Assembly (NCBI GenBank): GCA_964515905.1
Contig: CAZEWK010000064.1
Coordinates: 1-14,043, forward strand
Source of the DNA: GCA-2712985 sp964515905
GTDB lineage: Bacteria; Pseudomonadota; Alphaproteobacteria; UBA7887
Length of the DNA: 14,043 bases
Reading direction: 5' to 3'
Positions 1-7,438 of this stretch are shown piece by piece; position 1 is the first letter of the stretch, and each line of letters opens with the position of its first letter. Both the position numbers and the translations under genes were made by a program. Under the pieces are notes generated by a model. The model did not search any database and was not told the origin of the DNA. It saw only the letters and a program-made list of their open reading frames with translations.

Positions 1-443
1 GCTTGCGCAACCGCATCACTCCCTCGCCAATCTCGGCGATGCCCTGTCCGGCCAAACCAACTTAATGAAGTAACAACTAACCCGGGGTTAAGTTGCTTGA
101 GGGATGAATGGTCCAGACCTACCCTGTCCGCCTCTGCTGGATCCAACGCTTCCAACATGACATCCGCAGCGCTTGCCAAATCCCGAACTAACTTAGCTCC
201 CCGCTCTTTTCGGACATCAATGGTACAACTTAACTTGCCAGCACTTAAAAAGGCATACAGCCCGCTGGATTCAGGAAATGGTTCATTAGGACAAATATGA
301 TGTAATGTACTCACCATATCCCCCGTCTCCGGTGTCTCAATTTTAACTACTTCGGCGCCACAAGCCCTGAGTAAGGCCCCGCAATACCCGATAGCGACAC
401 CGTCTCCTAACTCGATCACTTTCAGACCTTGTAATGCCAACAT
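1..443 (-). CDS. CaiB/BaiF-type class III CoA-transferase, C-terminal part beyond window
   Basis: The minus strand reads from an ATG at 443-441 to the window edge without a stop (about 147 codons), so the C-terminal part is missing. The N-terminus reads LKVIELGDGVAIGYCGALLR and then GAEVVKIETPETGD. This is the hallmark opening of class III (family III) CoA-transferases: a Rossmann-like start and the G-A-E-V-(V/I)-K-(I/V)-E motif. Later the segment with SADVMLEAL and GLDHSSLKQLNPGLV matches the usual region before the active-site aspartate, which itself lies outside the window. Enzymes of this family move CoA between an acyl-CoA donor and a carboxylic acid, without ATP, in the cytoplasm. The gene is divergent from the acyl-CoA carboxylase across about 195 bases, so the two may share control and handle the same thioester; that link is inference. 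Donor and acceptor cannot be predicted. Confidence 0.88.
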   Translation of the reverse strand, partial: MLALQGLKVIELGDGVAIGYCGALLRACGAEVVKIETPETGDMVSTLHHICPNEPFPESSGLYAFLSAGKLSCTIDVRKERGAKLVRDLASAADVMLEALDPAEADRVGLDHSSLKQLNPGLVVTSLSWFGRTGHRRDWRGSDAVAQ

Positions 444-582
444 CGAATTAATTTTTCAGCACGCCATTAACAAAAACACTCTGATACATTTACTAGATTT
501 ACCTCCCAAACCTAACTCTCTTAGTATATTAACTAACGGGGAAAACCAAATATTGCTTCTAGGAATTCCATCTGGACTAGAC

Positions 583-601
583 ACAATTAATAAATAATTG
601 T
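583..601. repeat. AT-rich inverted repeat upstream of the carboxylase, possible operator
   Basis: The arms ACAATTA (583-589) and TAATTGT (595-601) are perfect reverse complements separated by five bases. The repeat lies 38 bases before the carboxylase ATG, in the divergent region shared with the CoA-transferase. Its size and symmetry would suit a dimeric repressor site, but an AT-rich repeat of this length can arise by chance. No convincing -10/-35 pair is visible beside it. Confidence 0.3.
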
Positions 602-638
602 TAACCCAGTACCCGCTTTGGCAGTCATCGAGGGAAAA

Positions 639-3600
639 ATGACCATTTCAAATCTTCTAATCGCTAACCGAGGTGAAATAGCGATCCGTATTGCGCGCGC
701 AGCCAGTGACCTGGGAATTCGATCCGTCGGAATATATTCAGAGGACGATGTAGACAGTCTTCATACAAAAATGACCGACAGCGCGCGCATGGTTCCAGGG
801 CTTGGGCCCGGGGGGTACCTAGACATCGACGAAATCATCAACGCTGCGATAGAAACCGGGTGTGATGCTATCCATCCCGGGTATGGATTCTTATCCGAAA
901 AAAAAGAACTTGCCGAGGCCTGCGTGGCAAGAGCTTTGACCTTTGTCGGACCAAGCCCCGACCACCTGGAGTTATTTGGCAATAAAGGACGTGCGAAAAC
1001 GGCAGCAACTAACGCGGAAGTTCCTACCCTGCAAGGATTAGAAAAATCTGTAAGCCTTAAAGAGGCAGAAGAGTTTCTGACTGAACTTGGCTCAACAAAA
1101 GCTATGATGATAAAAGCGACACATGGTGGCGGTGGTCGTGGAACAGCCGTAGTGCGAAGTGGTGATAACCTCGAAGCCATCTACCGTCGTTGTCAGTCAG
1201 AAGCAGCAACAGCATTTGATAGCGACGAAGTGTATGTGGAAGAATATTTATCCAACGCCCGACACATTGAGGTTCAGATTGTAGGAGATAAGCATGGAAC
1301 CATACGACACCTTGGTGAACGTGAGTGCAGTGTCCAACGGAGATATCAAAAGATTATAGAAATAGCCCCGGCTCCTGGCCTGGCAGACAACATCAGACAG
1401 GACCTTATTTCCGCTGCGCTCCGTTTAGCGAAAAGTGTGGAATATTCGAGCCTGGGTACCTTTGAGTTTCTGGTCAATTCATCTTCGGAAAACCCCAACA
1501 CCAACTTTGTTTTTCTTGAGGCCAATGCACGCCTTCAGGTTGAACATACAGTTACCGAAGAAGTAACCGGTATTGATCTGGTTAAAACCCAAATACAAAT
1601 TGCAGATGGGGCTTCTTTGGATAAACTCGGGGTTTCCGAATCGTCCGGCTCTCCTTCCGGTTATGCTATCCAATGCCGCATCAATATGGAAACGCTAAAT
1701 TCCGATGGAACCATTAAGCCCTCTTTCGGGGTCATATCGGCATACGAAGCACCTAATGGACCCGGGGTACGAACCGACGGGTTTGGGTACTCCGGCTATA
1801 AAATTAATACTTCATTTGACTCCCTCCTGGCCAAAGTAATTACTCACTCACCCTCCGGTCTTTTCCAGAATGCTATTAGAAAAAGCCTTCGCGCGTTATC
1901 CGAATTCAGGTTGGAGGGATTGGACGTAAATATCAGTTTACTGCAAGCGATACTGAACCACTCGGATTTTATAGAAAACCGTATTCATACTCGCTGGCTC
2001 GATGAAAATCTTTCAGAGTTAGCTAATACAGACAACCAAGAAAGGTCGTTTAACGCCAGTGCAATTCCTGAAAAAGTTTCTTCAGACACAGGCTATGCCG
2101 GAGCCCGAGTTGATAGCCATGATCCAATGGCACTCTTCCAATACGATGCTGAAGTCAAAGCAACTCAGGATTCCTCAACCAGTTTAAATTTAGAACCCGT
2201 CAATCAAGGCCCCGATGGATCAACTGCGCTCATTGCTCCCATCCAAGGGACGATTGTTTCTATTGATGTGGAAGTCGACTCTGTGGTTGCCAAAAACCAA
2301 CCGGTCGCCGTTATAGAAGCGATGAAAATGGAACATGTAATCGTTGCCTCTGAAGCTGGCATCGTTCGCGAAGTAACAATGGCTATAGGTGACGTTGTTC
2401 GGGAGAGCCATCCGATCGTATTCTTAGAAGAAAGAGACGACGTTGACGCTGATGCAGCAGCAACAGGTGGTGAAAACGCGGATCCCGATTACATAAGACC
2501 AGATCTTCAAGAAACACTAGCTCGCCATGCCTTAACGCTAGATGAAAATCGTCCGGAAGCAGTTGCCAAAAGAAGAGCTCGAGGATTCCGGATGCCTCGC
2601 GAAAATATTAAGCAACTGGTTGATGCTGAATCATTTCAGGAATACTGGCCGCTTATCGTAGCGCAACAGCATACGAGGCATGACATTGATAAACTGCGTA
2701 AAAACACCCCAACTGATGGAGTCATTGCCGGTACCGCTTCGGTAAATGGTGAATTATTTAAAGACGAGATGTCACGGGTTATGGTTGTTTCTTACGATTA
2801 TACAGTTCTTGCTGGAACCCAGGGGCACCGTGGCCATTACAAACAAGACCGGATTTATGAAATGGCAGGACGCTTTAAACTTCCCGTGATTTTGTTTTCG
2901 GAAGGAGGCGGGGGCAGACCAGGAGATGACGATACGGGACCCCGCGTGGCAGCAGACACACATACCTTCACGCAATTTTCCCAACTGAGCGGCCTGGTTC
3001 CTATGGTAGGCGTTAACCACGGCCGTTGCTTTGCAGGCAACACTGCTCTGCTAGCTTGCTGCGATGTAATTATTGCCAGCGAGGGTTCTACCATTGCCAT
3101 GGGTGGTCCTGCGATGATCGAGGGTGGTGGGTTAGGCGTCTATACGCCCGAGGAAGTCGGACCCATGTCATTTCAAGTACCCAACGGGGTAGTCGATATA
3201 CTGGTGGAAACCGAAGAAGAGACAGTAGAAGTTGCAAAAAAATACCTTTCCTACTTCCAAGGAAATCTCGCAGAATGGGAAGCACCCGACCAGCGCTCGC
3301 TCCGACACGTCGTCCCCGAAAATAGAGTCCGTATATACGATATGAGGGAAATTATTTGGACATTAGCGGATAAGGACTCTGTGTTGGAAATAAGAGAAAA
3401 ATTCGGTGTCGGGATTATTACTGCCTTCATCCGGATAGAAGGGAAGCCCATGGGAGTCGTAGCCAACAACCCTCATCATCTGGCAGGAGCTATAGATTCC
3501 GATGGAGCAGATAAAGGTGCACGGTTTCTGCAGCTTTGCGATGCTTTCGATATTCCGGTGTTAAGTCTGATGGATTGTCCCGGCATGATGGTGGGTCCAG

Positions 3601-4049
3601 ACGTGGAGAAAACTGCACTGGTTCGCCATTGTACTCGCATGTTTAATACGGGCGCCAACCTCACCACACCACTTTTCGGCGTAATTGTGCGCAAAGCATA
3701 CGGGTTGGGAGTACAAGCAATGTGTGGTGCCAGCACGTTAGTTGGCTTTTTCACTGTCGCGTGGCCGACAGCAGAATTTGCGGGCATGAATATAGAAGGA
3801 GCAGTAAAGCTTGGTCATCGGAAAGAAATAGCAGCCCTTGAAAACGCTGACGACCGCAAGGCTGAATTTGACCAGAGGGTGGCGGAAGCTTATGAGGATG
3901 CTCGTGCAATCAATGCCGCTACGGGAGGAGGGATTGATGACGTAATTGACCCTGCTGAGACCCGCACTTGGATAGCAAATAGTCTTCGTCGATTACCACC
4001 CACCCCACCAAGGGAAGGAAAAAAATACTCCTATATCGATACTTGGTAA
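639..4049 (+). CDS. Single-chain biotin-dependent acyl-CoA carboxylase (BC-BCCP-CT)
   Basis: This 1136-residue protein carries all parts of a biotin-dependent carboxylase. Residues about 4-445 are biotin carboxylase: LIANRGEIAIR near the start, the ATP-grasp glycine loop GGGGRG at 163-168, the GERECSVQRR block, and EANARLQVEH beginning at Glu294 with metal-binding Glu/Asn retained. A low-complexity linker follows. Residues about 528-597 are the biotinyl domain with EAMKMEH; Lys563 is the biotin attachment site. Residues about 620-1136 are the carboxyltransferase, with GRCFAGNTALL, DCPGMM and AYGLGVQAMCGAS. It would carboxylate an acyl-CoA with ATP and bicarbonate in the cytoplasm. The architecture matches the single-chain long-chain acyl-CoA carboxylases described from Mycobacterium avium paratuberculosis; most acetyl- or propionyl-CoA carboxylases use separate subunits. 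The ATG at 639 is preferred: GAGGG lies just before it and it puts the BC motif at the usual distance. An in-frame TTG at 618 would add seven residues. Substrate chain length is not predictable. Confidence 0.95.
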   Translation: MTISNLLIANRGEIAIRIARAASDLGIRSVGIYSEDDVDSLHTKMTDSARMVPGLGPGGYLDIDEIINAAIETGCDAIHPGYGFLSEKKELAEACVARALTFVGPSPDHLELFGNKGRAKTAATNAEVPTLQGLEKSVSLKEAEEFLTELGSTKAMMIKATHGGGGRGTAVVRSGDNLEAIYRRCQSEAATAFDSDEVYVEEYLSNARHIEVQIVGDKHGTIRHLGERECSVQRRYQKIIEIAPAPGLADNIRQDLISAALRLAKSVEYSSLGTFEFLVNSSSENPNTNFVFLEANARLQVEHTVTEEVTGIDLVKTQIQIADGASLDKLGVSESSGSPSGYAIQCRINMETLNSDGTIKPSFGVISAYEAPNGPGVRTDGFGYSGYKINTSFDSLLAKVITHSPSGLFQNAIRKSLRALSEFRLEGLDVNISLLQAILNHSDFIENRIHTRWLDENLSELANTDNQERSFNASAIPEKVSSDTGYAGARVDSHDPMALFQYDAEVKATQDSSTSLNLEPVNQGPDGSTALIAPIQGTIVSIDVEVDSVVAKNQPVAVIEAMKMEHVIVASEAGIVREVTMAIGDVVRESHPIVFLEERDDVDADAAATGGENADPDYIRPDLQETLARHALTLDENRPEAVAKRRARGFRMPRENIKQLVDAESFQEYWPLIVAQQHTRHDIDKLRKNTPTDGVIAGTASVNGELFKDEMSRVMVVSYDYTVLAGTQGHRGHYKQDRIYEMAGRFKLPVILFSEGGGGRPGDDDTGPRVAADTHTFTQFSQLSGLVPMVGVNHGRCFAGNTALLACCDVIIASEGSTIAMGGPAMIEGGGLGVYTPEEVGPMSFQVPNGVVDILVETEEETVEVAKKYLSYFQGNLAEWEAPDQRSLRHVVPENRVRIYDMREIIWTLADKDSVLEIREKFGVGIITAFIRIEGKPMGVVANNPHHLAGAIDSDGADKGARFLQLCDAFDIPVLSLMDCPGMMVGPDVEKTALVRHCTRMFNTGANLTTPLFGVIVRKAYGLGVQAMCGASTLVGFFTVAWPTAEFAGMNIEGAVKLGHRKEIAALENADDRKAEFDQRVAEAYEDARAINAATGGGIDDVIDPAETRTWIANSLRRLPPTPPREGKKYSYIDTW

Positions 4050-4112
4050 GATCACTCGGCACCCTACCAACTTCTACATGCAATCCCCAAATCGAATTTT
4101 TTATACCTATTC

Positions 4113-5381
4113 TTATTTAAGCGGACTGTGAGCTGTTTCCGGTAGTCGAAAAATAAAATAAACAGACAGAAGTGAGGCAAACAACACATAATATGCAGGG
4201 GAAACGGGGGACCCGGTAGCAGCAATTAGCCATGTAGCTATAAACGGAGCAAACCCCCCAAATATTGCGACGGCCAGGCTGTATCCTATAGACATTCCGG
4301 TAGCACGGTTACTTGTACTAAATATTTCAGCAATTGCGGCGGGGCCAGGACCCGAGTATAGGGCTATCAGGAGACCAAAGAGGGCTTGGGCAAGAAAAAT
4401 TCCAATTATTGAGGGGGCCACTAATAGCATTCTAAAGACGGGGTATACTGCTATGCCAATAGTTACGCAGGACGCAATAAGGAGTGGCTTTCGTCCAATT
4501 TTATCGGAATAGTAGCCTGCGACAGGTGCTGCAAACATTAATACTAGTAGCCCAGTGGCGTTTGACCAAAGTGCGATAGAGCGCTCTACTCCTAAGTGTC
4601 TCATAGCGAATGTGGGCATATAAGCTAAGAAAATGTAGTATGAGACCGTCCAATGAATTGTAAAACCAAATGCTCGAAATGCGGATGATAATACATTCTT
4701 AACAGGCTTTGATTTTGGATCGTTAGTAGCTCTTGGATTTTCAAAAGCCGGTGTCTCGCGAACGTTGCGGCGGATATAAATGCCAACGAGTCCAATGATC
4801 GCACCGAGTAAAAATGGGATCCTCCATCCCCATTCTATAAGGTCAGACTCTCTCAAGGTCGTACTTAACAGGGCGACAAATCCGGAACCAAGAAGAAGTC
4901 CTGCTGCAACACTTATTTGCTGCAAACTTCCAGTAAGGCCGCGTCGATTCTTATCTGCCCACTCTACGATAAAAGCTGTCGAACCACCCCATTCTCCACC
5001 CGCGGAGAAACCTTGTACCAGGCGAGCCATGACGAGTAGGAGAGGTGCATAAATTCCGATGCTACTGTACGTCGGTGTTAGCCCAATGATGAGAGTCCCA
5101 AAGGCCATGAGATAAATTGTCGCCATCAGGGCAAACTTGCGACCCCTTTTGTCCGCAATTCTCCCCATTATAATGGCGCCCAAAGGACGAGCTGCGAAAC
5201 CAACTCCAAATGCCGCAAATGCGGCTAAAAGAGAGGTTACTTCGTCGTCGGCAGGGAAAAAATGACTGGCTAGAAGGCTAGCCATAAATCCGTACACTGC
5301 AAAGTCATACCATTCGAGGGTATTACCCACCATGGCAGCGATAAGTGCACGCCTTGAATCCTTCTTTTGCTCGGTCTTCAT
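4113..5381 (-). CDS. MFS transporter, metabolite:H+ symporter (MHS) family
   Basis: This 422-residue, strongly hydrophobic protein has the length and pattern of a 12-helix major facilitator in the inner membrane. Residues 19-32 read GNTLEWYDFAVYGF, the first-helix signature of the MHS family (ProP, KgtP, ShiA, CitA relatives). The cytoplasmic loop motif GRIADKRGRK is at 73-82 and RLVQGFSAGGEWGG at 120-133, both family hallmarks. MHS carriers usually import small organic acids or compatible solutes with protons. The exact substrate cannot be read from the sequence; a carboxylate would suit the neighbouring CoA-thioester enzymes, but that is inference. The ATG at 5381 has AGAAG four bases upstream on its strand. 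The gene is convergent with the carboxylase (63-base gap, no clear terminator hairpin) and divergent from the bicupin gene. Confidence 0.92.
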   Translation of the reverse strand: MKTEQKKDSRRALIAAMVGNTLEWYDFAVYGFMASLLASHFFPADDEVTSLLAAFAAFGVGFAARPLGAIIMGRIADKRGRKFALMATIYLMAFGTLIIGLTPTYSSIGIYAPLLLVMARLVQGFSAGGEWGGSTAFIVEWADKNRRGLTGSLQQISVAAGLLLGSGFVALLSTTLRESDLIEWGWRIPFLLGAIIGLVGIYIRRNVRETPAFENPRATNDPKSKPVKNVLSSAFRAFGFTIHWTVSYYIFLAYMPTFAMRHLGVERSIALWSNATGLLVLMFAAPVAGYYSDKIGRKPLLIASCVTIGIAVYPVFRMLLVAPSIIGIFLAQALFGLLIALYSGPGPAAIAEIFSTSNRATGMSIGYSLAVAIFGGFAPFIATWLIAATGSPVSPAYYVLFASLLSVYFIFRLPETAHSPLK

Positions 5382-5578
5382 GTTCTTCTAGCTTTCCTAT
5401 TTATTCAAATATACAAAAGAGGAACAGTAACTATGGCGGTATGGTGCGGGTCTTTAGGACCTTGCAAAAACATTTGTATGTATTTCTTGCGGTGTTTCAT
5501 ATTACTATCTTATCTTAGTCTCGCTAATTGTGAGAAGACATATACTCAGAATTAGTTTGTACGAATCAGATCTAGGGG

Positions 5579-6526
5579 ATGGGTAACGTGGCACAAACAG
5601 CAGAGATCCAAGAAACCATTTCAGGCCAACAAGTACAGAGTGACGAGACTATTTATACTCGACGAGCCCGCTATTTTGACTCGGAAAACGCTTTTAATAT
5701 GGTGCTGCCCCCCGTGCCCGGCCATAGTTTTGTGAAAGAACGTGATCAAGTGTTAAACCCGGAGACGGACACACAATTGATTCAGTTGGATCAAAGCTCT
5801 GCTATGAATTTCACATTTCCGGCTACCACCCCTTTAGTACTCGCGGCATATGCAAAAATTTGCGCAGGGGATACGCTAGACTATAACCCATGCGCTTCCA
5901 CCATATTTGTTTATGTCATTAAAGGGGGAGGGGCTAGCGAGCAAGGAAAAGAGAGGATCGAATGGGGCGAAGGCGATGTTTTCTCTTTGCCGGGAGGCGT
6001 TCCTATTACGCATTCTAGTGGTGCTCAGGACAGTATTCTTTGGTTGGTTACAAATGAGCCACAACTTGCTTTTGAGCGGTTGGCACCTCCAAATCTGGAC
6101 TCTGCACTAGTCCAGGCTACACACTTTCCTGCGGATGAAATAAAGCGAGAACTTGTACTTGCAGATGAAAAACTGAACGATCGTCTTACAGCGGGTCTGG
6201 CAGTTGTTTTATCGACTAAGAACTTAGAAGAGAGCCGAAATATTTCGCCATCATTGACGCTTGCGATGAATCAGTTGCGTGCCGGTGGTGTTCAACCCCC
6301 ACATCGCCACAATTCTGTGGCCGTGTCCTTAGTGGTTAACGGCCCTGATTGCTTTTCAATGATTGATGGGGTTCGAAAGGATTGGGAGCCATGGGCGACC
6401 GTTGTTACTCCTCCCGAAAGCGTTCATTCACATCACAACGATGGCACAGGTCAAGCCAACTGGCTGATAGTACAAGATGGAGGTTTATACTACCACTGTC
6501 GTACAATGGGCTTTAGTTATTCGTAG
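5579..6526 (+). CDS. Bicupin protein, gentisate-1,2-dioxygenase-like
   Basis: This soluble 315-residue protein has two cupin folds. The first (about residues 80-165) contains FVYVIKGGG and GEGDVFSLPGGVP but no HxH metal motif; His145 is the only obvious histidine there. The second (about 225-310) contains GGVQPPHRHNSVAV with His242 and His244, then VTPPESVHSHHNDG with His283 as the likely third ligand. The sequence around the second cupin resembles ring-cleaving gentisate / 1-hydroxy-2-naphthoate dioxygenases, which bind Fe(II) mainly through the N-terminal cupin, so here the metal site appears to sit in the other half. An oxygenase role is plausible but unproven; isomerase, lyase or non-catalytic roles remain possible. 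The start is uncertain: AGGGG abuts the ATG at 5579, whereas it lies nine bases before an in-frame GTG at 5588, which would give 312 residues. An SDR gene follows on the same strand after 133 bases. Confidence 0.82.
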   Translation: MGNVAQTAEIQETISGQQVQSDETIYTRRARYFDSENAFNMVLPPVPGHSFVKERDQVLNPETDTQLIQLDQSSAMNFTFPATTPLVLAAYAKICAGDTLDYNPCASTIFVYVIKGGGASEQGKERIEWGEGDVFSLPGGVPITHSSGAQDSILWLVTNEPQLAFERLAPPNLDSALVQATHFPADEIKRELVLADEKLNDRLTAGLAVVLSTKNLEESRNISPSLTLAMNQLRAGGVQPPHRHNSVAVSLVVNGPDCFSMIDGVRKDWEPWATVVTPPESVHSHHNDGTGQANWLIVQDGGLYYHCRTMGFSYS

Positions 6527-6659
6527 TTAGAACTTGGTCAATTTTCTGTAGTGTTCCAAAGACGAGGTATTAGCTCTGGTTCTTGTTGAGTTCTTTGTGT
6601 CTGCTTCTCTCTACGCACAAAAGTATAACCTCGAGTCCCCAAAAGAAAGGTAGTGAAAC

Positions 6660-7361
6660 ATGGTACCGAAATATCAGCATGCCCTAATCGTTGGGGCGGG
6701 GTCCGGACTCTCTGCGTCCCTGGCACGGATATTTAGAGATCAAGGCCTCCGTGTGACTTTGGCTGCCCGCACTGTGAAGGATTTAGAACCACTCTGTGCT
6801 GAAATCGGGGCTACAGCAATCTCGTGTGATGTTGCCAATGGAGAGGATGTGTTATCGCTGTTCGCCACTCTTGAAGAGTCGTCGCCGGATGTGGTGGTCT
6901 ACAATCCCAGTGCTCGTGAGCGAGGGCCCTTTGTGGGGCTAGACGCAAAGGGTGTAAAAGACGGTTTGATGATCACGGCCTACGGCGCGTTTTTGGTTGC
7001 GCAGGAGGCGGCAAAGAGAATGGTTTCCAATGGGCATGGCGCCATTTTGTTCACTGGCGCTTCAGCGTCGGTCAAAGGTTATGCCCAGTCGGCACCTTTC
7101 GCGATGGGTAAATTCGCTCTTCGAGGTCTCGCGCAAAGCATGGCTCGAGAGCTACATCCAAAGGGGGTGCATATTGGTCATTTTGTGATCGATGGAGGAA
7201 TTCGTAGTCAACAACGAGCGGAGCGGATCGATGAGCCAGGCAACCCTGACAGCATGCTTGACCCGGCCGCTATAGCTCAGACTTACTGGAATTTTTTACA
7301 GCAGGATCGGAGTATCTGGAGCTGGGAGATTGAGTTGAGGCCCTGGGTCGAAAAATTTTAA
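6660..7361 (+). CDS. Atypical short-chain dehydrogenase/reductase (FxxxK, no catalytic Tyr)
   Basis: This 233-residue Rossmann protein begins with HALIVGAGSGLSASLARIF, the glycine-rich nucleotide-binding motif of the SDR superfamily, followed by an Asp-Val segment (SCDVAN) that normally contacts the adenine. The active-site region reads TGASAS with Ser135 in the catalytic position, but the expected YxxxK is FAMGK: Phe147 and Lys151. The NNAG motif is also replaced (YNPSAR). From memory, a recognisable SDR subgroup with the phrase KFALRGLAQSMAREL and the ending HFVIDGGI often carries Phe here, so this is probably a family trait rather than damage. Cofactor binding looks intact; chemistry may differ from classical alcohol/ketone redox. 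AAGG lies upstream of the ATG. The bicupin gene precedes it on the same strand, so the two may be co-expressed. Substrate unknown. Confidence 0.88.
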   Translation: MVPKYQHALIVGAGSGLSASLARIFRDQGLRVTLAARTVKDLEPLCAEIGATAISCDVANGEDVLSLFATLEESSPDVVVYNPSARERGPFVGLDAKGVKDGLMITAYGAFLVAQEAAKRMVSNGHGAILFTGASASVKGYAQSAPFAMGKFALRGLAQSMARELHPKGVHIGHFVIDGGIRSQQRAERIDEPGNPDSMLDPAAIAQTYWNFLQQDRSIWSWEIELRPWVEKF

Positions 7362-7369
7362 TCGATGGT

Positions 7370-7390
7370 TCTAAAGGGGATCCCTTTAGA
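7370..7390. repeat. Perfect 9-bp inverted repeat between convergent genes
   Basis: TCTAAAGGG (7370-7378) and CCCTTTAGA (7382-7390) form a perfect stem around a three-base loop, nine bases after the SDR stop codon. No T-tract follows immediately on either strand, so a classical intrinsic terminator is not shown. A 3' hairpin that ends or stabilises the converging transcripts is the simplest reading. Confidence 0.45.
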
Positions 7391-7401
7391 GCACATCGGT
7401 G

Positions 7402-7415
7402 GCTCTCATGAGAGC
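7402..7415. repeat. 14-base perfect palindrome near the end of the dioxygenase gene
   Basis: GCTCTCATGAGAGC is its own reverse complement; as RNA it could form a five-pair stem with a CAUG loop. It lies 11 bases beyond the 7370-7390 repeat and 23 bases from the end of the dioxygenase gene. With the neighbouring hairpin it makes a double-stem arrangement between two converging genes. No T-tract is visible. Confidence 0.35.
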
Positions 7416-7438
7416 AGACAAACCAACTCTACTAGTTA

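Noticed and set aside
97..300. 67-codon plus-strand open frame
   Set aside because: It lies antisense within the CoA-transferase, whose minus-strand reading shows clear family motifs.
761..1180. 139-codon minus-strand open frame within the carboxylase, and similar ones at 2772-3020, 3088-3285 and 3476-3787
   Set aside because: They are antisense to conserved biotin carboxylase or carboxyltransferase motifs and resemble no protein family.
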